Below, piece by piece: positions 12,522-25,979 of a DNA stretch of 64,000 nucleotides. Positions within the stretch are counted from its first letter, which is position 1. The number at the start of each line of letters is the position of its first letter. This stretch comes from Hirudo medicinalis (Eukaryota > Annelida > Clitellata > Hirudinida > Hirudinidae). The translations under genes and the position numbers were made by a program. Location of the stretch: NCBI GenBank assembly GCA_011800805.1, contig MPNW01000119.1:157097-221096 (forward strand), read 5' to 3'. Below the pieces are notes generated by a model. That model saw nothing but the letters and a program-made list of their open reading frames with translations. It did not search any database and was not told the DNA's origin.

Positions 12522-15117
12522 GTTGTTGTTGTTGTTGTTGTTGTTGTTATTATTATTAACTATTGATATTATTGTTGTTATTATTATTAAATATTATTTT
12601 TGCTCATGTTGTTATTATAGTTATATTAATAATTCAAGTTGATGACCACAACAACGTGCGTGGAATAATGACGAAATGATGTCACTTAGTTTTGTAATTT
12701 CCAATTTTTGAAATTTTATATTTTAAATCAAAAAATCATTTATTTAAATGCCTCTTTCCTCATACATTTTCGATAAAGCATTACTACGTAACATAATTAT
12801 AACAATATTTATGTAAATAATAATATTATTATATAATTATATATTATATTATATAATTATATTAATTACGTAATTACATTATAATATTTAATAATTATAT
12901 TATATTATTATAATTATATTATTATAAATTTTATTATTAATATATAAACTGGGGATTATATAAAATATTATATATAATAATATATTATTATAATTATTAT
13001 ATATTTTATTATATATTAATATTAAAAAGGGATTCATTCATCCGTGACAACAGTGTCCAAACAGAGGAGAACTACCCAAGCGTTGTTTCTGGCTCATTGT
13101 TTCAGGAACCCTGTGCTGGATCTTCGCTGGGGGATTTTTTATTCCGAATTTATTGAATGGATCTTTAAGATCCACGCTCCAACAAAGGCCGTCACCCCCT
13201 GCGTCTGCAGATGGAATGTCCTGGGGTGGCTAAAACAATGGAGAAGGGAGGAAGGAATGGGACGGAGGAGGGCTCAATTAGATGCGGATGTTTGCACGCC
13301 GCCACTTCCCTGCTTACGTTGCAGCACTTCCAATGACCCCGTGCGAGTGACTTCTTCTAATTGTGCTTCTTTCCCCTGTTTTCTGCCATTTTCAGAGGAG
13401 GAATCAATCTGCATGTTCCAGGCAGAACTCCTATTTATAGAAACATTTGTTGCCACAACAACAAGGACATCGTACGAGCATGCTCCTCTGATCTGTCGGC
13501 TGGATATGGAATGTTATTGAGCCTCCATAAACAACTCCCCATCCCTCCATCCATGATTCAGAACCCTCGCACTTTCACACTCTCCACGATATATAAGCCC
13601 CTCTGGTCTTTCATGGGCTCGTTCCAATGCTCGCGAGGTGCGACTTCTGTCGAGATCTAATCCCCAGACATCATAATCATAACCACCTTTATCAGCATCA
13701 CCATAGCAACCTTTATCCCCCTCCTCTTCATCACCATCATCATCATTCCATTTTTTTTATATTCACTATTATTAATCACAGAGCAGCATTATGCTCCTGT
13801 TATCCACGGCTTGAGGAGTGAAAATTGAAGACAAGAGTCTCGTGAAGGAGGACGGATTCAATCAAGGACATTCGCTCCCTTCCTCCTCCACCACGGCGTT
13901 CAAGTGTCGAGAAGCCACCGGTCGAAGATGTTCCGACTGCGGAACTCGGAACAACGATGATTCCGATGCTCCGAGTGCTTCCGTGACATGCATATCAAGT
14001 TGGCAGTGCTGACTGCTGGATGGTAATTTGCGATCAGCCACGTGATTAACAGTCAAATGTGACGTCATTCTCGTCTCCTCGGACAGTCTCGGAAGTCATT
14101 CTTGTTGGCCGATGCATCAAAAGGTCGTGAAAAGGTTGGTGAGGTTGTTTGCGATAGTTTATTTTAAATATTTTGTTTGAAACTGAATCGATTCCATTGA
14201 CAATTCAAATTGTTTCTATGGAGACGGTTAGGATAAGTTGGTGGATAATATTTTATTCGGGTTTTAGGGGTCTTAAATTGGACCAATTAGATGTCATAGA
14301 ATATTGATGAGATAGAAATTTATTCAAAACGTTTTCTGCTGCAAGTAATTTCCCTATTCTCATAACTTGACATCAGCCGTCAAAAAGCTTAGAATCCCTT
14401 TTACAGTGGCTCTCATATTGTTTAAAAGTTATCGCTGCCCCTAAAAGTGATTTATTGGATCTTTTGTCGCCATATTGAATGAGAGGCAAGTTTGTGGACC
14501 AGCGAATAAACAACATTTAAAGAGCGGTTTCATTAAAGTGGAAAGCACATGTTACATGAGATTGTGGCATGCTGCACGAAATTGCATCCCGTCGGTTGTC
14601 CTCGCATTCGTCTCAAAGTCTCTCCATGGAAATAAATTGCCTGCACTGGAATGTTGAGTCGCCATCAAATAATTTCCGTGAGGCGAGTTTGCCAAAAAAT
14701 CTATTCGGGAATAAACAGATAGGTAAACAACATATACACAACATACGAATAGGTAAACAACATACAGTCACGTTGATATTTAAATAATGTTAATTTTATC
14801 TCTTTTATTTTTAAACATTTAAATGAACTGCAAATTATAATTTCAAGAACCTCACGGGATCGAAATCGTGTGACCAGAGAATTTCAAGAGGAAATTAAAG
14901 GTCTTAAATTTTCATTGTTGTTCGAAAAGAAAAGTGAATTTCCTTGCGTGGCTTCTACGATCCATCAACGAAGGTCCTAAGAATCTCACTGTGCACAAGA
15001 ATTTTGAAAGCTCACAAACTCCTTAATGATGATGAATGACGCCAAGATATCGTCAAACATCATCCTGAGATAATTAGCTCCTCTAATTGTCCGCTCTTCA
15101 CGCCATATCGTCCAGTC
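11700..15117. other. Intergenic region with ATT/GTT array and AT-rich low complexity
   Basis: It contains an (ATT)n(GTT)n array at 12484-12590 and a nearly pure A/T block at about 12780-13030. A TATATAAG motif at about 13590 could be a promoter element for the downstream lectin gene. A perfect TGACGTCA (CRE-type) site at 14060 and a CACGTG at 14039 also lie here. I see no coding exon that I can support. Confidence 0.6.
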
Positions 15118-18100
15118 ATGGTCAAAGATAAACAACCCCCCCAGGACTTGGACGGCACCACCATTGACCTTCTCCAGGACACCTCGAGCGGTGACAACAC
15201 GTTCTGTCATGTGACGGGTCCGGAAGTTCACCGGAATCGAACCGATGGAAAGAATCAGGCTCCGATAGGATTGCCAGGAAGCAACGTTTACACTGGAAAG
15301 GGAAGTTCTTATCGGAGGTCCATTGACGCACAAATCCGTAAAACGATGGCAAACAGCGACTTGGCAAACTCCTCTCTCGGCAGCACCATGACCTACTGCC
15401 ACAAGTGCTACAAGAGCCAACAGATTTACGACCAACGAAACATCACCTCGCCTAACAACAACAGCAACAACAACTTCTCCACTCCAGTCGATTCCAAAGT
15501 TCCGCTGAGTTTCAAGAATTTCACGACTTGTTCCATTCCCTGCCTATTCGACACTTTCCAAGATAACTTCCAGACGATGGAAAGATCAGCAAATCTTCCA
15601 ATCAAGAACTCAACTTCTCATCACCGATCCCCACAAAGCACTATGAAAAGAACGACAAATAACGGCTTGGATCTCCCACGTAGATGTTTCAAGTTGCCAA
15701 CGAACGGCAATCAGGATGCAATCATGAAGTTGAACAATCCTCGTCAGGAAGGTTTGTACAAAATCCACTTCAGTCCTCCACCCGTTCCTCCTCTTCTTTC
15801 AATCAATAAAAGAGGCGCCAAAAAGCAGCAGAAGAGTTGGAAGAGAGCCATGTTCTCGTGTAGCGCAGGTGAAGATTCGGCAGATTCTTTGGCAGGATCC
15901 TACAAGCCTGGAAGCACTCCACTGGAAACTTCGGAGGATGATCTGCTGACAGTTTCAGGCGAAGGTCACAAGAAAGATGGAAGGAGGATTTCAAAAACAA
16001 CAGAACGTTACATCGGATGCATCAGAGTGAGAACCTGCAGCAAGTTGGTAGTCGTGGTGCTCTTAATGCTGCTCATTCTCGTCACCGTGGTCGGACTTCT
16101 ACCTTCCCTCGTATTCTGGGTTCTCTCGACTCAGCAAGGTTTGATGCCAACATCTTAGGATCATAAATATTGGGTTAAGTCCACTCGCTTTAAGTAATTA
16201 ATTGGATTGATTGCTCTAAGAGTGATTAGCCGTGCGTGACCCAGCTATTTAAGAGGAGATGAACATGCCGAAATTCATGACTTTAAGACAAATATCCTGC
16301 CACAATGGAGGGTCATATGACAGCGTCAGGGGAGGAGCTAAATGTCGACGTTACCCACGTGACTTCTTCTCCTCCAATCACAAGAAGGGGACCTGAGCTG
16401 CTATTCATAGGTGAGTTTTTAATTAGATCATAAACATATGCTAAGAAAAGACATAAAAAAAACATCTAAAGATGCATGCGAATGAAGGAAGAAGTGGAAT
16501 GAGATCCTGTTTTGTGCGAAGCTATTGAGAATTTTTCAAACAAAAATTTATTTTTTCTTCAAAGAAACCTTATTTAATCTATTCGCATGAAATTCACAAG
16601 CGAATGGACAGATGAAGGAATGAACTTTCATCTTTTGTCAACAATAACTCTTTCAGTTGAACCTATGGCTAGATAATGAATATGCAAATGAGCCTGACTG
16701 AAATAAATCAACCGACAAATGCCCCGTTAGAATCAAAGCCTTCCGTCCGTTCAAGATGTCAGCTAATTAAGTTCAAATCTTCGAAGAATTTCCAAAGAAA
16801 ATTCATTCCCAAGGAGAAGCTATTTAAGGCACCTGCCATCCAACAACAGGAGCATCCTCCCCTCCCCAGTTTCTTTCTCTCTTTTTTATTTATTTGAACT
16901 CTCAGGTTGTCATGGATACGGCTTGTGAGTTGAATAATTTTCGAAAGGCAGGAACCATGGTTTGAACGTCGTCATGACAACCGATGGAGGTAAATAATTG
17001 AACTTGATTTGTGTCGCATCCTCGAATAGAAGTCCGAAATGGAGGTGGAACATTAGACTGAGCCTGGCTGCGTGAATATTTCATCTCTGCACTTCCAAAC
17101 GCGAGTCCGGGAAGCGGCCGGCGCGGAACGCCGGGGAGTTATCATCTGTCCGGTGGAACATTTCCGGCCTCGAATCAAAACTTGAGCAATGCGAGGCGGC
17201 TTTTTGTTGCTTTTTGAACGCTTTTATGTGCTGCTATGCGATCGTTGTGCGTTCATAAATCGATTCCATTAAGATTTTATTGCTCAACTTCACACCGACG
17301 TGTAAAGTGAAACTTCCAGCTAGATTATTTCGCTGGTGATAATTGAAAATTATTTCGCCTAAAAAATGCTATTTTGCATTCGATTGAAAAGCAGCCTCAT
17401 ACATTGTTAACATACATTTGATCTGTTAATAATTATTCTAATTATTCGTGGATAAAACTTCTGTGACGTTTGGAGGTTTCCTTCGCGAAACTACTCAAGG
17501 GTTGCCGCCTTTTTTTCCGAATCGCATGCGAGCACCTGCGTCGGTCTTTTGAGAAAAGAAAAAATATTTGGCAGCGTATATCGTGCAGAGGCAGGCACGA
17601 CTTAGGTGACTCCAGTGAGTTTTCCATCAAATGAACATAAGTTCTCGAGATGGAATAAAGAATGAAAACCTGCTACTGTTGGAGAGTGACTGATGCTTCA
17701 TTCAAAACACGCAACAGGACCCTTGTAACTATTAACATCTCCAGCGATGACGTCATCGTTATAGCGCCCTTGCCTCCTGAAGTCATTGCGAAGATGTGTC
17801 ACTTCCTCCATTCACAATTGCTCGTGTTTCTATCACGTGACTTTTACGAGAGCTCTTAATCGTCACGTGATGCCTTTATTGACAGCTGCGATCATAAAGT
17901 GATAGCGGGATTTCCACTCTAGTTTCTATCCTTTTCAGGTGACCTTAAAGGTCATCGGGTTGACCCTCGATCACGCGACAAACTTACTCGACCACTCGAA
18001 GGAAACACGATGCAGCGGTGTCTTTATTCCTTTTCACATCGTCTGTCGTTGGAATCGAATCAACCAAATGTTGCTCCCATATCAGGCTGCAATTTGTTCT

Positions 18101-20279
18101 CAATGCTGGATTTATTTCTTCAGCATCTCTCCTTGAAGAGCAAGTTCTCATAAAGAAGTTCAGAGAAGTAGAAGTAATTGTAGACGAAAGAATATAAACG
18201 TAGAACGACATGAAATAATCGAATAAGGCTGGATAAGACAGGTAGAATAATAAGTAATAATAATAATAATAGATGGACGACAGTTCATTGGAATAAATTA
18301 AACATTAGAGAATAAGCAGAGAAAATAGTTTTGTTTTTGTTTGTTTCAGATTCAGAGGGATGGACGATCCACAAACATTCGAAATACAAAACAATCGACA
18401 AGCCGATGTCTTTCTACAACGCCCAAGAGTTCTGCCAAAAACTCGGGGGTCATTTGGTTCACATAAACTCACTGAGGGAGCAAGTCTTCATTGAGGACTA
18501 CATCATTCAACTGTTGCACATTCAAAGTTGGTCGTGAATTTCCAACTCTAAAGAGTTTGGCTGAGGCCTCATTTTCAATTTGGATGATTCAATTTCAAAC
18601 ATGTCAATCGAAAACATTACTTTTCCAAAGTTGAGTCCAGTTTTGTTATTCTGAAAGTGATTGAAATGATGGCCCTTTGCGCGCAATCATGTTATCTTTT
18701 GCAACCATTAACTATCAACAACTTATATTATTAATAATAATTGTGAAATATTACTGCTTTTATACTGATTATAACTTTTATAATGCTAAAATATTGACAA
18801 ATTTAATAATCATCATCACTTTCGCTACATTCCTGGAATCATTCCAGTAGCTAGGTTACAGTAGCTAGGTTTCGAAAGCAGACACACGTTACGTTAATTC
18901 CGAAGAATCTTCAACGTGATGCTTAATCCTGGAGTGGATCCTGAAAACGTCAAAATTAATTGACGAATGGCTGTTGCCAGCATCTCTTGGATCTTCAGCA
19001 GGCCTGCGAGTACAATCATTTGATTGGACTTTTAATCATTTCCATCCTCATCTTCATCTTCTTCCTCATCCTTGCAGACCTCACAACTTGGGAGGACGGA
19101 ATCGGCTTCTGGATCGGCGCCAGGAGAGACCGAGGCAGTCACGAGGGTACCTGCATGTTTGACCAGTGGAAGTGGGTGGATCCCTACGGACGAACTCTCG
19201 GGGTCGTTGCCGGATTTGCTGCGTTCATACCTGGAAAGCCCGACAAGTAACCAAAATCCCATTTTCCGACTAATTTTAAATGCCCGATTTGAATGAACAG
19301 AAATTGACCTTGTTTCTTAATTATAAAATAAAAAGGCAATCTCGTGAGAGGGATTTGTTAATCCATCCAAGTCCAGGTTGAGTTGAAATTAAAAGATTGA
19401 AGGGAGGATGGCTTCGGGCGAATGTCCCAGAAAGACAGAATGAGCTGAATTATTGAAAAGTTCTTCAAACAATTCGAATCCCTGATGTCAACCTCGCGGC
19501 GGAGATGTTCTAATGAGATTAATTTTAACAAACTCTGTTCAGACATTCGATGGAATTTTTATGGAGTTCGTAACGGATCAAGAACGTGGGGCATCAATCA
19601 AGATACAATGCTGATTAAGGCGAATGGATACGTGCTCCAAGAGACAAACGCGATGAGGTGATCTCTGAGACAGTGATGGCCGACTCACGTCATCACAGAG
19701 GCCATTTCGTACTAAATCAGGACGCCAAGTCAAAACGTCCACACGTGTTGCTGATGCATTTCCATCTTTAATTTGATAACCACGATCGCAATTAGAGCCT
19801 TCACAGCAGCCCTGTCGGACCGGAAGAAGATGGGCATTTACAGCGTTCATCGTTCTTGATGGCGCAAATCGAATAACTTTAAAGCGATTGCTTCCGCCAT
19901 TGTTGTTGCTCGAAATGTTTTTTCGTTTTTGCAGCTACTACAGACCGGAAGAATGCCTCTTCTTGTCCTATAAAGATCGAATGGACGAGGCCAAGTAATG
20001 ACATTCTGTGCAATGGCATATTCACTTTTTATGGCCGAAGCTATCAACGTCGATGGGGGCCGCACGTCGATACAAAGTGTAGCCCAAACACCAGCAATAT
20101 TTTTGGGACTGCTATACGTCGCAAATACACAGCTCTTTATTTGATGAGCACAAACATGAAGGATTAGCTTTAAAAAATAAACAAAATTAATTTTCAGGTT
20201 CTTGAAGTGGGATGATGCTCCTTGTGACCTGAACAGCGTTGGTGGCATCAGAGCCCTGTGCGAAGTCGAAACCAGATGA
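15118..20279 (+). CDS. Type II membrane C-type lectin-domain protein
   Basis: Five exons join with consistent phase: 15118-16138, 18350-18526, 19078-19246, 19935-19994 and 20198-20279, giving 502 residues. The ATG has G at -3 and +4. Residues 1-309 are hydrophilic, Ser/Thr/Asn-rich and presumably cytoplasmic, with a proline-rich stretch (SPPPVPPLL). One membrane segment (about 310-336) follows a basic flank, so the topology is type II. The C-type lectin domain starts about ten residues later: WTIH...FCQKLGGHLV, then FWIGA, then WKWVD, then KPDN at the exon 3/4 junction, EECL, and WDDAPC (WND-type motif) with a final ALC. KPD stands where sugar-binding members have EPN or QPD, and N is D in the WND motif, so Ca2+-dependent sugar binding is possible but unproven. 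I saw no ITIM or ITAM. The ligand is unknown. Confidence 0.85.
17748..17869. promoter_or_regulatory. CRE and paired CACGTG sites in lectin intron 1
   Basis: Within the 2.2-kb first intron of the lectin gene lie a perfect TGACGTCA (17748-17755) and two TCACGTGA-type palindromes (17834-17839 and 17864-17869), all within about 120 bases. These match bZIP and bHLH-Zip binding-site classes. A regulatory role is inferred from the clustering only. Confidence 0.35.
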
Positions 20280-20400
20280 ATCTACCAACTGCCTTCCCTT
20301 GTCAGATCACGTGTTAGGAGAGCTTTCACGAACTGACGAAAAATATCCATTCGCAAAAAAAAAAGACAGACCACTGTTGGCTCTTGAGCGACTAAATGAC

Positions 20401-20406
20401 TTTATT
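20401..20406 (-). terminator. AATAAA poly(A) signal, Ku70
   Basis: AATAAA on the minus strand, about 253 bases past the Ku70 stop codon. It lies between the lectin stop and the lectin poly(A) signal, which implies overlapping 3' UTRs. Confidence 0.5.
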
Positions 20407-20543
20407 AAAAACGTATTTTCATTCACAAAATTGGTCATCATCATCAATATCTGGCCTATCGTCAAACTGCAAGACAAGTCACTAACAATGTTTAATATGA
20501 CGAAAACCATGATTTCAACACTTCACAATTTGCAAACAATTTT

Positions 20544-20549
20544 AATAAA
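20544..20549 (+). terminator. AATAAA poly(A) signal, lectin gene
   Basis: The first AATAAA after the lectin stop at 20279, embedded in a TTTAATAAAAT context. It lies within the expected 3' UTR region of the opposing Ku70 gene. Confidence 0.5.
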
Positions 20550-20658
20550 ATCCACAGAAAACCTCCAAGTTACATGCCACTGTCAACAACATCCTGATCA
20601 TCATCATCATCATCACCACCTCCTCCTCCGTACTGCGATCATTCCGACCCAGTCCACA

Positions 20659-23600
20659 TCAGACACCAAAATGACATTGTATGGCATCTATAAGGTCTGC
20701 CTTCTTAGTACCTGTGCACCTGATGTGCAACTTTTTGATGCAATCCCTCAAGACAGGAACAGTCAGCTTGTTCAACTGTGAAACAGAAAATATCTGCTGA
20801 ACGATCATCAGACTGCATTCATTTCAACTTCAATGCACCTAATAATCCAAACCAATAAAAACAGAATCAATCAACACCACGTTACCCTCTGAGCCTTAGC
20901 TTCCTTTTCCAGGTCAATGTCGAGTTCATCAGATTTGGATGACTTTCCAGATGATGAAGGACCCTTAAAGATTAAGCAAATGTATGAAGGACATTGTATG
21001 ACACCAAGGAGGGTATTCAAACCTTCTTCTTATGGGAAGGCTGAACTTCTTCAACCTTGATGAGTTCCTTGAATTCCTTTATCAACTTTCCTGCTCTTTT
21101 TTCAATCTTCCCTTCGTCAGGCTCTGTGGACAAAAACATTGTGACCGATACGAACGGATGCGATGTGAATATCGGCGAAATCGAACGCCGGGGTTACGAA
21201 AGAGATCGTCTCACGGGTGAAGTCAGCAACTTCTTCGGGAGCGTCCCTTTCCAGCGCCAGGGCCTCCACGGCAGCGTAATGCTGCTGCAGCTGTGGGTTC
21301 TCAAAGCTTTCACTTGTGAAGGCAAATTGCAGCTTTTTTACTAATTCCTTTGCCTTTTCAATCTGATTCTTATTAGCTGAGAAAGAGATTCAATCTTGGT
21401 TAGATTCATCTGAAGCTTTCATTTGTTCGATGAGATCAGTAGTACAATTATTCCAACAAGTTCTTCGTTAACAAATATCGGTCGACAATGAAAATTATGA
21501 AAATGCAAAACCTCTCGGGAGATCTTCTTCCACTGAAATCTTCCTGAAGTCGTCAGCAAATGGAAGGAACATAATATGGAAACCTGGTGGTGTCACCTGG
21601 ATTTTGTTCTCATCCATTTCTTCCTCCTATCATTTGAGAACAATAACTCATTAACAAGGACATGCAAGGGAGTTTTGAGCAAGTTCGGTTAACCTGTGGC
21701 CAGAGGGCAACAAATCTTGGTGGTGAGTTTCCATGGAAAATGTACTGACACATGGCCACCACGTTCCTCTCAAGACACTTTTTCAACAAGGCCGTAAAGA
21801 ATGTCGTGCTCCCCGCGATGGTCTGCAAAATTCCGACCGACGTAACATTCGAGAACGAACGGAGAATGATTGATGTCATCAACATTGAGGACTCACGTTT
21901 TCGTCGGGATAAATGAACTGGGCGTGTCTCACGTGGAAGTAAGGTTTCATCAGAGACTTCTGCTTGAATCCCACCAGGTGTAAGCCTTCAAGTGATCGAG
22001 AAAACCAACATCAAAATCACACAAAAGTGGTTGAAAGACGATCAGCTCACCTGTCTTTCCAAATGATTTGATCTGCAGCACTTCCTGGTTGCTGAAGAAG
22101 ACTGTCTTGTTGGCAATTGTCAAGGATTTTTTCATGTCTGCTGATGTCACCAACTCTCCATTTTCCTAAAAAATCAATCATTTGAAAAAAATAACAAACA
22201 AAAACTATACGAATATAACGGCAATATGAATATGCAGACAGTACATGCAGTGCAAAAAGTATAAGGAGACATGTTCTTTCAGAAACTTTGTTTACAAACA
22301 GTGCAACAACATCAGCTCCAAATAACAAAGTGTTGCCATTAGTGGTGTGTTATTTAATAAATTGAGAAAAGCTTCTGATGATGCAGGAAAACATCAATTG
22401 AATGTTGAAGTTAACCTTGAGAAATGATTTGGTCACAACTTTAACCTCCTCATTGGTCTTCTTATAAAGCTTGACTGCAGGGGGCTTGATGCAAGTCCGA
22501 CACAGCAAATACCTTAACAGAACGACAGGAGATCATTTAATGCCGCACAATAAACCCGCCCGGTGAATTACAATTCGGTGCTAACACTCCGACGGATATC
22601 TTGAAATCCTCGGACACGACGAGCGGCATTCGCTTGAGCATCCTTTTTTTGTGGCTCTTAATGCGCACCCTGCGATAAAATCACGAAGATTCGATACTTT
22701 GCAAATAGGAAGTTGTAAGTAAAGTAAAAACTTTAAAAGTTATGTCCAAATATGGCAACAAGCTATTTTCTTAATAAAGTTAAAAAATTATTTTCATTAA
22801 TATGTGACTGAATGCATTTGGACTTAAAAATAGAAAATAATGCAAACTGATTCGATCCGACCTCGTCAGGAGCTCGTCGAACTGATCCGAAGAATCCGGA
22901 ATTTCCGACTCGTCGTCGTCGGCGATGACGTCCTGCAATCATTAATGACAGGTCTTACCGAAGCCCATACAGACGATCTTCCGACGCAACACGAGGGAAT
23001 TCACCTTATAGAAGATCTTGGCATCGAATTGATTTTGTCCCCTGTCCATGTGCATGAGGATCAACTCGACCCCGTTGTGACGAAGGTCTTCGGCCTTAGA
23101 AAGAGCCTGCTTCTGCAATTCGTTCGACGAACGTATTTTTTGTGCACAAAGCATTAAAACAAATGAATTCCGTTCGCAGAAACAAAGGCGACGCAAAGCC
23201 GGAATAATTTCTTGAAACGTCAAAACCAAATCTTATTTCTGTTGCAATTGTTAATTTATTTTCAACTCACAAATTTGAAAGGCAGATTAAATGTATATAA
23301 TTGCCCTTCAAGCATGAACACTACATTATATATGGATAAATGAATAACTTTTACATCATTATTTTCTCCTGCTAATTAAATATTATTAAGCCGTCGAATA
23401 TTTTTTAAAGTTCTCTCGAAACGGTCGCAAGTGCCGAACGTAGGGAAGCACGGAAAAAAAGAGAATTCGAGAATTTCTGTGACAAAGTGAAGACAATTTG
23501 CAAAAGGTGCCTTCGATGCATAACTTCTCGCAAACGTAGGAATTGCCGAACGACGGTCGTCTCTTTTTCAAATGCAATAATGCGGTGAGGTTGCAAATAA

Positions 23601-25009
23601 TTGTAATTCTCAAATTCCGAACATAACGTTTTAAAACCCCCGTTGCTGAGTTGTTAACTAAACGAGACTATTCATTCATACAAACTCAATTTATGCTAAT
23701 AATTGAATCCCTTCACAGAAATTTAGGTGCAAAACCACAGCCCGTCGATCCAATAAAGAATGATTCTGAATTGTACTATCGTCAAATAAATTTGTGAGGA
23801 TGATGTAAAACTCAATAAATTCAAACTAATTATGCATCGCTTCTTCAATTAAACATTAGCCACTGCGGACTCCGGGTCGTATTAAGGCATAAGATGCATA
23901 ATGGAATCGACAGATCGCAACTGAAAATCTAGAAACTTACTTGATGCTGTGAATTATCAGAATGTGGATTGTCATTATTGGTGAACAGGAGGATCCTTTT
24001 ATGCTTTGGCCTTGGAGTGCTAAGGATGAGTGCTAAGGATGTTACTAAATAGTAATACTAATTAGTTGATGTTAATAATTAACATTATTATAAAAAATGT
24101 TACTATTAACTATAAATAATAACATTAAAGTTTTTGTTTTGCATTTGTTTTTCAAAATTTATTCAACAAATTCCATGAGAATTGAGCAGACCATTTGTTA
24201 AAAAGATTCAAGCATGTCCAGAAAGCATCAGACAATAAATAATTTCCATTGTGCCCATAATTCTTTTCGAATTCCTCATTTTCTAAACCTGCAAGCAATT
24301 TTCAAGGTCACTACAAGAGATCATTAGTTCCTCAGGTATCCATTTTTCACTATAAAACAATTCAAACTTTTATCAAAACAGTTTGTGAGTGAGACACACA
24401 TTAACATACTTTCTAAAAGCTTTTCCAATTGCAAAATTTTCTCAGCTCCAGGTTGCTTTAGATCCTTTTGAAATAAATTCCTCATTATGATATCCAATAT
24501 CACAAATAAATGTTTTACCCACTTGAAAAACAAAGACATTCTTGAACTCTTCCTCTGATGTCTTATCCTTAGAAGGATTGTTTCTAGTCACATAAACCAT
24601 TCACAAGAATTATAATAAAAATTATACTAACAGTTCCAAAAAAGACAACTCCTATGAAATCCTTATCATTTGAAACAATTTTGCTCTGCATCACCGTTTT
24701 AGCACACTGGAATTCCAGGAATTTGTTCACAAATGTTAATAAATCATTCATTGCCTCAAGCAAATGTGCATAGCTCCAACCTTAACACATGTTTCAAAAG
24801 GTATCTCATCCTCGGGTCCTTTGTCGAACATAGCTTTACTTGCATCAATCAGAAAGACCAGTGCTTCTCTAGATCCATCGTAAACCTGATCCGGTTATGA
24901 AAAGTAATAAGTATTCTGCTTGACGAGCTATGGCTAGAAAACTTACCTGTGCCAATCCGGAATCATCTTCATCTTCGTTTTCACTTAAGTTTATATCCCA
25001 CTCATCCAT
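20659..25009 (-). CDS. XRCC6: Ku70, DNA end-binding subunit (XRCC6)
   Basis: Ku70 pairs with Ku80 to form a ring on DNA double-strand ends and recruits the non-homologous end-joining machinery in the nucleus. Nineteen exons were traced from ATG 25009 to the TGA at 20659-20661. They give about 606 residues, close to the usual length. An acidic start ([17 protein letters not shown]) is followed by the von Willebrand A-like domain ([44 protein letters not shown]). Then come the beta-barrel core ([39 protein letters not shown]), the C-terminal arm, a basic linker (PSHKKK) and a C-terminal SAP motif ([15 protein letters not shown]). Exon phases agree throughout except exon 3 to exon 4 (24632/24583), which is off by one base. 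The last exon may begin at 20796 or 20780. The gene is divergent from Myb across about 970 bases. Confidence 0.95.
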
Positions 25010-25979
25010 CCTGTTAATTCAAAAATATTAATGTATACCTATTCGGTCGGCGATCAAAGTGTTATGGAAGGAATTTTCCAGAGAAAGTCTCAGTGACCAA
25101 AACTGCGATTTCTATCACAAAGGGCAGATAACATTTTTAATTAACCTCCTTTTTCTCAGATCGGTGCACTCGAGACCAAATTAGCGCCTAAAATTTTTTA
25201 AGATAAACAATATTAATTAAGGACGCCATTATAAAATAGGTATGATAACCAAATAATTACATTAATATTAATGTTATGTAGCTATGATAACAATTAAAAT
25301 TTTTATTTTGTAATAAAATGTTTAAGCTCTAAAATGTCATATAAAATACATTTGCATTCATTTACATAACAAATATCAACGGAAATAGCAAGAAGTATGA
25401 AGTTTTTTAAATAAAAAAAAATTATATTCATATTTTTTAAATGACATCAGCCAGTTATTCTTATCTCTAGAATGTTTTCAACTTGTATATTCTGAACTTG
25501 AAGAAATTTAATATAAATAACGACTGGTTTAAAAGGCAATTTTTCCAAATTTTTCCTTTATGATCTTTAATTCTAAAAACCTATTCATTTTAAGGCATAC
25601 AGAAAGCTTGGATTCAATTAACATCTTTACCAAATCATGATTAAGTTTGATGTAAATTTAGTGTTGATTTAACAACTTTGCCAAACTTTAAGCAATATCT
25701 TGCCAGACTTTCGTGTTTCCTGTCCGCCATGTTAATATTTGAAATTCGTGTCTGGATCAGCTGACTACTTTGTGGTGACACTGCGTCATCGGTCTGCTTA
25801 TTGTCGTCTTTGAAAAGATCGGTATATATAATGATTAACATACAGTATATCGATGTTGTCAAAAATGTTACTTGTAATAGTATCCATTATATTTTTCAGT
25901 GGTTTGCTGGTGTGCCGAATTCTGCACATTAGCAGTTCAAGACTTAAGCAATTGCTTTTTGAGAATCTCTAAAGTCACA

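Noticed and set aside
13044..13660. Long forward frames of 158 and 99 residues
   Set aside because: No domain, signal or exon partner was found. The composition looks non-coding and the stretch carries a TATA-like motif instead.
14986..15435. 149-residue minus-strand frame
   Set aside because: It lies antisense to the first exon of the lectin gene, whose frame is supported by phase-consistent splicing to a C-type lectin domain.
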